Below the pieces are notes generated by a model, which worked only from the letters and a program-made list of their open reading frames with translations, was not told the DNA's origin and searched no databases. This document shows positions 54,524 to 64,000 of a DNA stretch of 64,000 nucleotides, in pieces; position 1 is the first letter of the stretch; each line of letters starts with the position of its first letter. The stretch covers positions 496,001 through 560,000 of the forward strand of contig NC_088936.1 in assembly GCF_033473495.1 (NCBI RefSeq). The letters are read 5' to 3'. The translations under genes were made by a program, and so were the position numbers. Origin of the DNA: Cercospora beticola (lineage: Eukaryota > Ascomycota > Dothideomycetes > Mycosphaerellales > Mycosphaerellaceae).

Positions 54524-56728
54524 ATGTCCACCGAGATCGACCGCGACACGAACGGGCACGCGGCCGTTGAGCCCGCCGCTCCCAATGGATCACTTCCCAG
54601 CAGTCCGACCAACGATAGCGCGCGACCTGGTACCAGCGGCGACGCGTCGCATGGCGGGGGCGGCGTGTATGATAAGCGAGTGGAGGATGTCATGTACTCT
54701 GATATTGGCGTCAACACACTCTTGAACCGACTCAAACAGAGCATCGCCTCGGCGCGCGACTTTGCCCAGTTCTTGAAGAAACGATCTACACTAGAAGAAG
54801 ACCAGGCGAAAGGACTGAAGCGATTGACCCAGACCCAGCTGGATAATGTTCGAAGAGCCGATGTTCGAAGTGGGACATATGCCCAACAGCTCACCGAAGT
54901 CCTGCGCATCCATGACCGCATGGCAGATAATGGAATGCAGTTCGCCTTGTCGCTGCACCAGATGCATGAGGACCTAGATGTGCTGAGCGCAAACATGGAG
55001 CGCGGGAGAAAGCAAGGCAAGCATGAAGGTCTCGCTGCCGAGAAAAATGTCAGCGACCTGGAGGCCGCCATGCAGAAAGCCAAAGCCAAGTATGAGAGTT
55101 TCGCGGAAGATTACGACAAGGCGCGGACGGGAGACACCAGAGCAGGCCGTAGACTGGGTATCAAGGGACCCAAGAGCGCAGAGCAGCACGAGCAAGACCT
55201 GCTACGAAAGACGCAGGCTGCCGAGGCCGAGTACCGCGCCAAAGTGGACGAGGCGAGAACTGCGAGGGAAGATCTGATCAGGAATCAACGTCCAAAATTT
55301 GTGAAGGAGCTGGAGAAATACATCAAAGAGTGCGATAGCGCCTTGACACTGCAGCTGCAAAAGTTCGCCACATTCAACGAGAAGCTCCTGCTTGGGAATG
55401 GTCTTCTGGTACAGCCACTCTCCGATGCTTCCAACATGCAGCGCAGCTTGCGCGATCTGGTCCTGGACATCGACAACGAACGCGACTTCAACTCCAACAT
55501 TGGCGCCGAGCATCATAAGATACCTGCTCGCACGCATGAGCTGGTATTCGAGAAGAGTCGAGTTTTGGAGCCTAAGTCGCAACCGTTGCAGAAACCCACT
55601 TTGGCGCCACAGACTCCTGCATCTTCACAGCCTTCGCTGAGTGTCAATACAGGCACGTCCCAACCTGGTTCGAGCACAAGTCGTCTGGGTGGCGCTCCGC
55701 AACAATCCTCCTTCGCCGGTCCAACATCATCCTTCGCTGGGCCCGCTTCTGCTGGTCCTCACAATCAATCCCCTGCTCCCATGTCTGGCAGTATGCCTTC
55801 ATCGGATCCATTCCGCGCAGCTTCACCTCCATTCTCCGGAAACAACAATTCTTCACCATACAATCCATCGACAGCACCACTTCGCGACACATACAACAGT
55901 ACACCGCCGTATCCTACACATCCCAATGAAAGAGCTCCACCTGGTTACAGTGGCAACACACCGATCCAGTCTACAGGGGTCATTTCCAATTCACCCCATG
56001 TCGCTCCCGCACCACAGTTCCAGCCTTCGCCGACAGCACTCAGTGCAGGTGGTCGCGGCAGAGTATTTGGTGTGTCTCTGGAAGACCTCTTCGCTCGTGA
56101 TCAGTCTGCTGTCCCCATCATCGTCTTTCAATGCATACAAGCCGTCGACCTGTTCGGTCTCGACGTGGAAGGCATCTATCGACAAAACGGAAACATTGGC
56201 CAAGTCAATCGCCTCAGACATATGTTCGATACACTTCAGCCTAACGATCCCCAACTGGATTTCCGCAACCCCTCGAACTTTGGTCACGATGTGACAGCTG
56301 TCACCAGTCTGCTCAAAGGCTTCTTCAGAGAGCTTCCTGACCCTCTCTTCCCCAAGGATGGGTACACCAACTTTATTGAATCCGCTCAGGTTGATGGAGA
56401 TGATGCGAGACGAGATGCGCTGCATCAATGTATCAACGATTTGCCTGATGCGAACTACGCCACTATGAGAGCGCTAGTGCTGCATTTGCATCGTGTCATG
56501 CAGAATGAGGCCCGCACGAGAATGACTGCGGCGAATCTGGCTGTGTGCTTGGCGTAAGTTCTCCCTCCTGTTCTCCCTTCGTCGCTCTTGGGCTTTCATG
56601 CTGACATATTTCATAGTCCTACTCTCATGGGTGCCCATCAAGGTCCACACATCCAAGACGCTTCATGGCAACATACTGTATTGGAAACGATTTTGAGCAA
56701 TGCTACGGCGATCTTCGATGAGGATTAG
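54524..56728 (+). CDS. RGD1: F-BAR and RhoGAP domain protein, Rgd1-like
   Basis: Two exons, join(54524..56553,56617..56728), 713 residues. The 63-nt intron joins LAVCLA to PTLMGAHQGPHI. Rgd1 is a GTPase-activating protein for Rho3/Rho4 that binds phosphoinositide membranes through its F-BAR domain and controls polarised growth and the actin cytoskeleton. The F-BAR region (about 45-330) contains IGVNTLLNRLKQSIASARDFAQFLKKRS and several long helices. A Pro/Ser-rich, disordered linker (about 345-505) follows. The RhoGAP domain (about 515-700) has the arginine finger R553 in VEGIYRQNGN and the conserved ELPDPLFP and MTAANLAVCLAPTLMG. Start ATG 54524 (MSTEIDRDTN) is used; the frame is open upstream to 54386 but the extra sequence is not family-like. 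Confidence 0.93.
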
Positions 56729-57809
56729 CTCAGCTTTCTTGCTGGACGCATTGACGACGATGATGAGTGAAGACCGTTTCCATCCACAACAATACCGCTC
56801 AGGAAAGATCGAGCTGATGGCCCGCAAATTTCAGCTGGGAGATGCCGCCTCAAGGTTGAGAAGTGCACACAGCAGTGAATGATGGCCTGTGGTATAACTG
56901 GCGCACGGCATGGGCACTCGGCGGGCATGGCTGACAGTACCTGCCGGGCTGTTGCGAAATCGGCCGCGAGAATGACAAGAGTGATCCAGCGAATCGAGGT
57001 GGAGCGTCCGAATCGGTTACGGGGACAGCGCGAAAAGTGGTGTATGGCACGAATAGGGTGGATGTGATGAATTTGCATTATTTCTGTTGCTGCTGCAGTT
57101 TCACTTCTTGCATGTAGATATCTAATGCGGACAAGAGATTTATGCTTTGGTCCTCTCCGTGGATATCGACGACCATTCTATGTGGATGCCGCACTGCGGG
57201 TTTGGTATGTAACCCTTGTGGGTGTCTCTAGCAGCTGTTTACTTTCGATGGCAAGCAATTGACATTTGTGGCAGCTGAAAACACAAGACCTCGCAATGAG
57301 CCTGAAGCCATCTGTACCTATGTTTCACCAAATGCTTTGCAGGACGATGGGGCTCTGCTTGGGCTTAGAAGCTGAGAACGCTGCTCCCTTTCTGGAAACT
57401 GCTCGTTTCTGGCGAGTGCTTCCACACATCGGAGCTATATCTCCAGAACATTGCGAAGGCATGATTCGTTTCAGCGCGAAGCCACTGGGCTGGACCGCTC
57501 TTTTCGATTCTGCTTCCTGGCGAATGCTGGAGAATTCCGTCTTCACCCTGTTTTCCAGGCGTCAACTTGTCTCAGCTTGGATGTGCATATCCCAGGTATC
57601 CGAGCTGGATAACAATAGGGCACCACGCCACTAGGTACAGAGGAAAGCTATAGTGAGACATGTTTGCGCAAACACGTCGGAATCTGAGATTGCCTGAAAT
57701 GTTTTGCAGGGCACAGACCTTCAGAACATGTGGGAACAAAGATTGTGCGCAACAACGAGTCTCGAGATGTCTTAAGCAACGGCATGCCAAGTGACAGTCG
57801 CTTTGGTAT
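56729..57809. other. Intergenic stretch of 1.1 kb
   Basis: Holds the 3' flank of RGD1 and the upstream region of the next plus-strand gene. Short open frames only, with no recognised gene. Confidence 0.4.
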
Positions 57810-59975
57810 ATGACCATCGCGGACCCAGCAGCAAGAAGAATCTCCACAGCAAATCGCATCGAAGCAGAACCCCAGATCAGCTACAGTCACAAGCATCAAC
57901 CGTCGGAGAACATGGTCAAACGCGCAGCTTCTCCGACGCCATGGGACAAGAAATTCAAAGCAAAAGTACAGCGAGCAGCTCGTAAAGCACCACCTTACCT
58001 TTTCGAATTCGGTCTACTCCACGATCGTACACACAGTGCAGTCTTCTCGCGCGGTCTTGTCAAGCCCCAAGCTTTCGACACTGGAGCCGTGCCCGACAAT
58101 ATCTTTGAGATGCCACTCCAGCGAATCAAAGATCTCAACCGTGTCAGCTTCACCCGCAAGCCACCAGACCGCGTTCGTTCCGGTCTGTGGTCTATCTGGG
58201 AACCTTCTCTGCAGTCCGTTGTCTGGCAAGCTATTAGCTATTGCAAGGAGAACAGGCATCCGTCCGACGAAATCTTCGTTGCTGTACTCGACACAAGTTG
58301 CATCAGGCAAGGCAATATTGTCCTTCACGAGAATGACTTTCATCTCATGCAGCATGGCGCTGACGTCTTCGAGCCGAGAGACGACTGGTATTATGTTTAC
58401 GGCTGTCTTTCAGATGACGACTTTGCACTCGTTACTCTGAATCAAATTTGTACGCCACTGCCCCTGTCAAAGCTTTCCGGCAAATACTTCGAACGAAACC
58501 ATGTCTCCCAGGTTGCACCAGCGGACATCTTTAATGACGAGGACTTTGCCGGGACCGACTATTTCGCAGATGAAATTATCCTGGCGAGAGCGTTTGGCGC
58601 CCTATTCGGCCAGGACTTCGAGCTCCCGGTGGCATGTATGGCCATTGCTTCGCTCTGTCGCCACGTTGATAGTCACATCAAATGGCTCGAAGATGATTGC
58701 TCACTCAAATCAGCAGTCGTGGCAGAATTTCAAGATTTCGATATCTCGGAGGATTTGTTCAAGACCGTTCCGAAAATCAAGGAAACCAAGTCGTCACTGC
58801 TTCGCGTTCCCGACGCTCGACGCGGCATGAACTTGCTCATTGCTGTTGTGAAACGCAAGCGTCAACTGCTCGACAGCAATCGAGAAGCAGGTGTCCTCGA
58901 TATTCAAACAGGCCTTGCTCAATTCGCCGTGGGAAATGGACAGCCGGACTATGAGACCGACAGCGATGATGCGAGCTTTCAATCGTCAGACACAGACCCC
59001 GATATATCGGATGACGATGCCTCGTTCAACGACTCTGTTCATGATCATCACGCCGCGCTGCCGCCTGGGAAGATGGACGACGACACCAAGCGCGTACTGA
59101 TTGAAGCTCAGAGACGCACACCTCGATATCTATTCAGAGCCTGGCATGTCAACTCCGGTGGGTCCCGAGGGCTCAACACAACGAGAGGCATTACACCGCT
59201 AGCATTTTCCACCAATGTGGTTGATGCGTCAAGGACGATCTACGACATGACGAAGGCTGAGCTACGTGAAAACTGCGACCGTCAGCTTACCGGGTACAGG
59301 ATCCCGCCTTTCCGTACCCAGTTCAGCTCATGGGCTGCTGACATCAACACTGCTTTCAACTTTGCAAACAGTCACATGGCGCACAAATACTTCATCGGTA
59401 TCATCGACACGACAGAACTGTCCCATGCCAATTTCATTGTCCACGTACCGTCTCTGGAACCGATACTTGGCCATCGGGCGTATGCGCACGAGTATCTTGC
59501 ATACGGCGTCATCACAGGACCCGCATACAAAGCAGTTTCATTCCAAGACTTTTGCAATATCGGCGTTGGAAATACTCCTATTTTATCTGAATGGCGCCTC
59601 TACAGATCAGCGCAGTGGGCACGTTTCCGCAACGACATGACACAGCAGCAGATCGACGACGCCAAAACTGTGGCGTTAAGGTATGGCTCCAAATTCGCGG
59701 CAGCTGTCATGATCGCCATTCTTTGCATCGAACAACGCGATGGCACATTTTGGAGGAATGGTCTCAAAGGACACGCCGTACTGCTCAACAACAATATGCT
59801 GGACCTTCCTATCCCTTCTCAGCTTTGCGGAGATGAAGGAATTCTGACGGATATAGTGTACACAACTGGCTTTCGCGGACTGGAACAGATGATTCGCATG
59901 CTGAGAGCAATCGTGAACTTGCGACATGGGAAAGGGGCTCGGTCGAGACAACTTGTGGCGCCTTGGGCATCTTGA
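57810..59975 (+). CDS. Tandem ADP-ribosyltransferase-like (DUF7587-type) protein
   Basis: An intronless gene of 721 residues with two copies of one module. Copy 1 runs about 60-290 and copy 2 about 436-645, joined by an acidic low-complexity linker (about 380-415, SDDASFQSSDTDPDISDDDAS). The shared pattern is xP-YLF, then an N-terminal loop ending ...P.AF.T, IxxM, a [FW]S.W segment, [IV]xx[VI][IL]DT, a YG strand and AVSF/ALVTL..IC. Each copy ends in a hydrophobic helix. It matches fungal DUF7587-type proteins, which I read as ADP-ribosyltransferase-like with an R-S-E arrangement. Copy 2 keeps R443 (LFRAWH), S506/S507 (FSSW) and E561 (HEYLAYG). Copy 1 has E66 in place of Arg and Y194 in place of Glu, so it is probably a pseudo-enzyme. 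No signal peptide is seen. The target and role (defence, incompatibility or regulation) are unknown. The fold assignment is inference. Confidence 0.75.
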   Translation: MTIADPAARRISTANRIEAEPQISYSHKHQPSENMVKRAASPTPWDKKFKAKVQRAARKAPPYLFEFGLLHDRTHSAVFSRGLVKPQAFDTGAVPDNIFEMPLQRIKDLNRVSFTRKPPDRVRSGLWSIWEPSLQSVVWQAISYCKENRHPSDEIFVAVLDTSCIRQGNIVLHENDFHLMQHGADVFEPRDDWYYVYGCLSDDDFALVTLNQICTPLPLSKLSGKYFERNHVSQVAPADIFNDEDFAGTDYFADEIILARAFGALFGQDFELPVACMAIASLCRHVDSHIKWLEDDCSLKSAVVAEFQDFDISEDLFKTVPKIKETKSSLLRVPDARRGMNLLIAVVKRKRQLLDSNREAGVLDIQTGLAQFAVGNGQPDYETDSDDASFQSSDTDPDISDDDASFNDSVHDHHAALPPGKMDDDTKRVLIEAQRRTPRYLFRAWHVNSGGSRGLNTTRGITPLAFSTNVVDASRTIYDMTKAELRENCDRQLTGYRIPPFRTQFSSWAADINTAFNFANSHMAHKYFIGIIDTTELSHANFIVHVPSLEPILGHRAYAHEYLAYGVITGPAYKAVSFQDFCNIGVGNTPILSEWRLYRSAQWARFRNDMTQQQIDDAKTVALRYGSKFAAAVMIAILCIEQRDGTFWRNGLKGHAVLLNNNMLDLPIPSQLCGDEGILTDIVYTTGFRGLEQMIRMLRAIVNLRHGKGARSRQLVAPWAS

Positions 59976-60049
59976 GGATGGAGGGGCCATGAGTTGAGCT
60001 CGGTAAAGAAGTTCAGAGCTATTGTAAGATATTGTAACCAGGACGACTC

Positions 60050-60997
60050 TCACATCAGCGATCTGCCTCCGTCAACAGGAAGCTCGATACCCGTAATGAG
60101 GCTTGCCTCGTCACTGGCGAGAAACGCCGCCGCATTTCCGATATCTGCTGGAGTGGCCACACGACCCATCGGAATGCCCCTCAGGATTAATGCTCGCCCA
60201 TCTTCGGTATCTACACCACCCTGAACTGGAGCCAGCATGCCTGTGTCGGCTGCAACAGGCAAAATGGCATTACATCGAATGCCGTCTTTCGCAAATTCGG
60301 CGGCAAGTCCTATGATGTAACATAATTAGCAAACTTCCGCAAGATTTCCATTCTCGGCTACTGTTACCTTTCGTTACAGCGCTCACCGCACCCTTTGATC
60401 CCGCATACCAGACGAGATTTGGTCTTGGTCGAGGAGCAGATATTGAGCTGATATTGACAAACACGCCACTCTTCTGTTGTTGGAAGTACGGGGCGATCAC
60501 GGTGGCGCTCTGATACAGTGGCGAAACATTGATGTCCATGATGCGATCGTACTCGGACTTGGGGACAGTGGGCGAAGGCTGTAGAGTCATAAGCATTCAC
60601 TCTGTGTTCGTTCCAGTAGGTCGCGCAGACTTACAGCAGCAACATGAACCACGCCTGCATTATTCACCTAGCATTTCTCATCAGCATCCATTGTTTCCAT
60701 TACGTCTACTTCCACATGATATCATGAACTCACCACAATATCCAACTTCCCCGTCCACTCCAACACCGTCTCCAAAGCCTTCTTCCAATCTTCTTCTTTC
60801 GTCACACTACCCTGCAAAAAGACGACCTGGCCCTCCGGATGACTGCTTGCCACCTTTGTCCCGAGCTCGGAATTGATATCCAGTACTAGAACTTTAGCAC
60901 CTTCTTCAACGAATTTACGAACAATGCCTTCACCAATTCCCATCGACCCGCCGGTCACGATGGCGGTTTTTGCTGCGAGGCGGCCTTGAGAAGTCAT
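60050..60997 (-). CDS. Short-chain dehydrogenase/reductase (SDR), FabG-like
   Basis: Four exons, complement(join(60050..60309,60368..60578,60635..60667,60734..60997)), 255 residues. Exon 2 is only 33 bases and encodes VNNAGVVHVAA. Classical SDRs reduce or oxidise keto/hydroxy groups with NAD(P)H. The Rossmann motif TGGSMGIG (TGxxxGxG), NNAG, the catalytic Ser in NISSIS, and YxxxK in WYAGSKG are all present. D40 in the LVLDINSE segment, just after beta-2, points to NAD(H) rather than NADP(H). The C-terminal GMLAPVQGG...GIPMGRVATPADIGNAAAFLASDEASLITGIELPVDGG is the standard ending. Cytosolic; no targeting signal. It converges with the DUF7587-type gene (74 bases between). The substrate cannot be told from sequence. 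Confidence 0.93.
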
Positions 60998-61433
60998 GTT
61001 TGCTGAGAATTACAGAGTAGAAAGACGAAAGAAATGGGGCTTTTGGTTCGTGTTGATACGGAAATAGTTTTCCGAAAATGATGAAGTGAAGTCGAAAGAG
61101 AGCTGCGAGCTTCACAGGCTTACCAAGGTTAAATGCGTACTTACTCCGCAGGAGTCATACATTCTCATGCAGGGCTGTAGATCACGGACTCGCGGTGTTC
61201 AATGTCGGACATGTCGTTCACGGAGTTCGTCTTCTCGCTCGTGCGGGAGGCCTGCCATGAAGCAAGCTCGCAGCGATCAGCTTTCCCCGCTTCTTCACAA
61301 GATCCAACCCCACCATGATTTGCAGGTAGTTTGGCATAGCTCTAGTCGATCTATTGAGTCTATTGTGATGGTATTACTATTACTGAGAGTGCTGTGCTAT
61401 TTGCACATTTCGCAAAGAAGAGAGATTCATACT
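60998..61433. other. Intergenic spacer between two minus-strand genes
   Basis: 436 bases, including the probable promoter of the SDR gene and the 3' end of the upstream gene. No gene seen. Confidence 0.4.
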
Positions 61434-62812
61434 TCACCACCACATTCCCACCTCCTCCTTCATCTCATCCGGACTCTGACAAATCACAAACTTCGCTCCC
61501 TCCGCTTTCGAGTTTGTCCTCCACATTTCCAATTTCTGCATTCCGTCCTCTCCATCATCACCAACATTAGTAGCACCCGCACTCGCCTTCTTCGGGCCCG
61601 AAGACTTCTTCTTCGCGAATTTCTCAAAATCTGCAGCTTTCGCATGCTTCGAATTGAGAGCTTCCAGATCGATGGAGCCAGTGCTGTAATGCGTCATGTC
61701 TCCACCGACTGTGCGAGACATTCGGGCAGAGTCGCGAGGTCTTTGGCGCGGGATTAGGTTACTGGAGGAGCTTTCTGAGGCAATGGAGTAGCCGGATCGG
61801 CTGCCGGAGGCGGCGGAGAGGACGGAGGAGATGGACTGGGACGTTGAGTTGTCAGCGCACGATGATGATGAAATGAATAGAGGAAAGAACGTACGTTTGC
61901 ATCACTCTCAAGTTCATCATCATCCTCGACCTCAGGCACCGCAGCCGGCAAACCAGCAGGCACAATCCTAGTCGTCGAAATGCCATTGATACTCGTAACA
62001 ACAGGCGGCAAAGCCATCTTACTTTCTTTCTCCTTCCGCGACAAAGTATCTGGGAACGCCGATGACTTATAAGCACGTTCTCCAGCAGGTCCAATCGGTT
62101 CCTCAACAGCAGGTTGTTTTCGCTCCTCCGCAGCAGACCAGTGATATTTGGAGAGGTTCGAGTTGACTTTTGCACTGAGCTTCTTCTTCTGCTGCAAAGA
62201 CATTTCAGCCCAAGTATCATGACCGGGGTTGATCACCGGCAGTGCCTTCTGGGTGACGGGTATCTCGGCAGCTGGTCTGGTGAGTTTCCTGTCTCCATTC
62301 TTTCTGCACACTCGCCCATCCACGTCTTTAATGTAGTCACAAGCTCTCCCTTTGCCTTTGTCCGGCTTGGACGAAAGAGCAGAACGCCAGTAGGCCAGAG
62401 ATCCGTCTTGAGTGGATGCTGGTGCTGAAGCGGTCTTAATGAGACCATTGCCTTCGGTGGGTCGCTCGAGACCTGACCCAGGTGGTACTTCTTCGCTGTG
62501 GACACGGACCGATTCAGCAGGAGTACCATCTGATATTCTTGGGGCGTATGGCGACGACATCAGGTCCGTAGATGAGCCAGTTGAGAATCGCTCATCTTCA
62601 GCCGAAGAAGTATCAGGAATGATACCAGGTCTCGGCACAAACCGCTCAGCAGTAGTCTTCTCCGGCGTGGTAACATTCGTCCAGCTTTCACTATTGCGGT
62701 CGCTGTTGGAAGGAGAGCCCAATCGTGATGCCCAGTCGATGCTGACAGACTGTCCAGTACTGGTAGACAAAGCGCTGCGGTCACCACGATAGCCGCTAGC
62801 ACTTGATCGCAT
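61434..62812 (-). CDS. Ser/Pro-rich fungal protein of unknown function, 5' end unresolved
   Basis: Exons complement(join(61434..61835,61895..62812)), 439 residues from the ATG at 62812. The 59-nt intron (GTACGT...CAG) is phase 0 and joins DELESDAN to SISSVLSAASGSRSGYSIAS. It unites what would otherwise be two separate open frames. The protein is mostly disordered, Ser/Pro/Lys-rich, with a conserved-looking C-terminal block: MSRTVGGDMTHYSTGSIDLEA, SKHAKAADFEKFAKKK and EGAKFVICQSPDEMKEEVG. The same frame stays open upstream of 62812 to about 63097 and reads as coding (basic PKLITRFSRPKIGERSKTDD), so the real N-terminus is probably further 5', perhaps beyond an intron. No domain is recognised. 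Function unknown. Confidence 0.72.
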
Positions 62813-63097
62813 TCGATTTGGTGCCTTGCTCGGGCCAGCCTGACAATCTGCATCAATGGCCCTGCAGTCATGCGCGCCAGCAGAGACCGCTTGTCGAATT
62901 ACTTCTGGTTTTCCATGGTCTTTCCTGATTACGACATCATCTGTCTTGCTGCGCTCACCAATCTTAGGGCGCGAGAACCGAGTGATCAGCTTTGGGAGAC
63001 TTCTTTTGAGCCTGCCCAGTCGACTTGACTCATTGCTACTTTTGCGAGGCGATGCAGTCGCACTGCACAGATCAGCATCAGCAATCTTTCTGCTATT

Positions 63098-63660
63098 TCA
63101 TCTGCAGGACGCACCTTTGGCTATCTCCAGCCATATTTGGCTATGAAGGTATATGAACACCCGTGCGACGCGCTGCTGTGAATATAATTGTGAGAGTGTT
63201 GTGAGATCATGCCAGGCTTAGTGTTTGAAGACAGTGGGAGAACATGGAGGGAAAGAGAGAGAAGAAATCCCAGCAATGCCACAACTCCGCCATGCAAGCT
63301 GAAACGACCATTGAGCGCAGGGAGGCATTGGCACAGCCAGGTCTGGAATCGATGATAGCAGCAGAACTTCTTCCGAGCTCTCCGATCTCATGATTGAGGA
63401 AATCGAAGGCAGTAAATGTCGCAGGTCCCGATGGTTGAACAGGCAAATGCAATTATGCTGTTCCTGATTCGTTGCGTTATGCGTAGTCTACTGTATCCTT
63501 GGCGCTTCACCCCACGTATGACAGAACTCGACCAGATTTCGCAGTGTGCTCGAGCGCAAGCTGCAACTTGGACAGAGAAGGGTCTGGACTCAGTGTCCGT
63601 TTGCAGATAGCAAAACACCAGCTGCGGCACGTTTGGTGCTCCGAAAAAAGTCCGTCGTGA
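63098..63660. other. Intergenic / putative 5' leader
   Basis: Lies between the unresolved 5' end of the serine-rich gene and the 3' end of the aldolase gene. A CT-rich tract on the minus strand (about 63241-63270) looks like fungal 5' leader sequence. Confidence 0.4.
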
Positions 63661-64000
63661 TCAGTACTCAGAAGTTGAGCCCGTCGGAGCTGAAGTGCTG
63701 CTTGTGCCCGCCGCACGTTCTTTTGCCTGCTGAGCAATCAATACACCACCGCTGGTGCCAAGTCGACTGGCTCCAGCTTCGAGCATCTTGATCGCATCGT
63801 CATAAGATCGGATGCCACCAGAAGCCTTGACAAGCATCTGATTTGGCGTTGCAGTATTAGGTACTGGATTACGGGCAAGATATTCACAAGCAGCCTTCAT
63901 GAGTCGCACATGAGGCACTGCAAGATGTTAGCTTATGATGTGCAAGACTGCTGTGCGATTGTGAAGAAGAACTTACGTGTTGCCCCATGTCCATGAAATC
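63661..64000 (-). CDS. deoC: Deoxyribose-phosphate aldolase, 3' part
   Basis: Partial gene running off the right edge. Exons within the window are complement(join(63661..63917,63977..>64000)). The 59-nt intron joins FHGHGAT to LPHVRLMKAACEYLA. DeoC cleaves 2-deoxyribose-5-phosphate to glyceraldehyde-3-phosphate and acetaldehyde in deoxynucleoside catabolism. The conserved VKASGGIRSYDDAIKMLEAGASRLGTSGGV is present, with the lysine that relays protons in the DeoC mechanism. The Schiff-base lysine motif (KTSTGF) would lie just upstream, outside the window. The C-terminal tail after GVLIAQQAK is Ser/Thr/Gly-rich, a common low-complexity ending in fungi. Confidence 0.9.

Noticed and set aside
54487..55089. 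200-codon minus-strand open frame
   Set aside because: Antisense of the RGD1 F-BAR region; hydrophobic/Ser-rich shadow translation.

Overview
The window is nuclear DNA of a filamentous ascomycete, most likely a Dothideomycete (Mycosphaerellales-like). The support is short spliceosomal introns (about 50-135 nt, with GTAAGT/GTGAGT-type donors and CAG/TAG acceptors), about 50% GC, intergenic stretches of 0.2-7 kb, and protein families typical of these fungi (Zn2Cys6 regulators, GPR1/FUN34 permease, CmcJ/NvfI-like oxygenase, DUF7587-like protein). I rebuilt most gene models by joining exons at canonical splice sites and checking that reading frame and codon phase carry through. I saw no tRNA, rRNA, CRISPR array or intact transposon.

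Layout. 1-3.4 kb: two lineage-specific proteins. 4.4-5.4 kb: CmcJ/GA4-desaturase-type non-haem iron oxygenase. 7-9.8 kb: cytochrome b5-containing sulfite oxidase converging on the trimethylguanosine synthase TGS1. 10.5-13.2 kb: an F-box-like protein and a LaeA/UMTA-type methyltransferase whose last third is out of frame. 15.4-17.1 kb: berberine-bridge-type FAD oxidoreductase. 20.4-24 kb: aldose 1-epimerase and a fluffy-like Zn2Cys6 regulator, followed by a gene-poor stretch of 7.2 kb.

31-48 kb is dense and metabolic. COG5 lies divergent to a Zn2Cys6 activator whose zinc-cluster exon is separated from the rest by an intron. Next come a six-exon fusion of a fumarylacetoacetate-hydrolase-type domain with an enol-lactonase-like alpha/beta hydrolase, an acetate permease, a cytochrome b5-like protein and a seven-exon amidohydrolase. 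After the housekeeping ubiquitin ligase MAG2/RNF10 come a dienelactone hydrolase and a monocarboxylate-type MFS transporter. Regulator, transporters, C-C and lactone hydrolases and amidohydrolase together look like a catabolic cluster for an aromatic or lactone-type substrate. This is inference: no ring-cleavage enzyme is present.

51-64 kb: an unknown coiled-coil protein, a pyridoxamine-oxidase-fold protein divergent to an F-BAR/RhoGAP (RGD1), a tandem ADP-ribosyltransferase-like (DUF7587-type) protein with one degenerate copy, an SDR dehydrogenase, a serine-rich protein of unknown function, and the 3' part of deoxyribose-phosphate aldolase running off the right edge.
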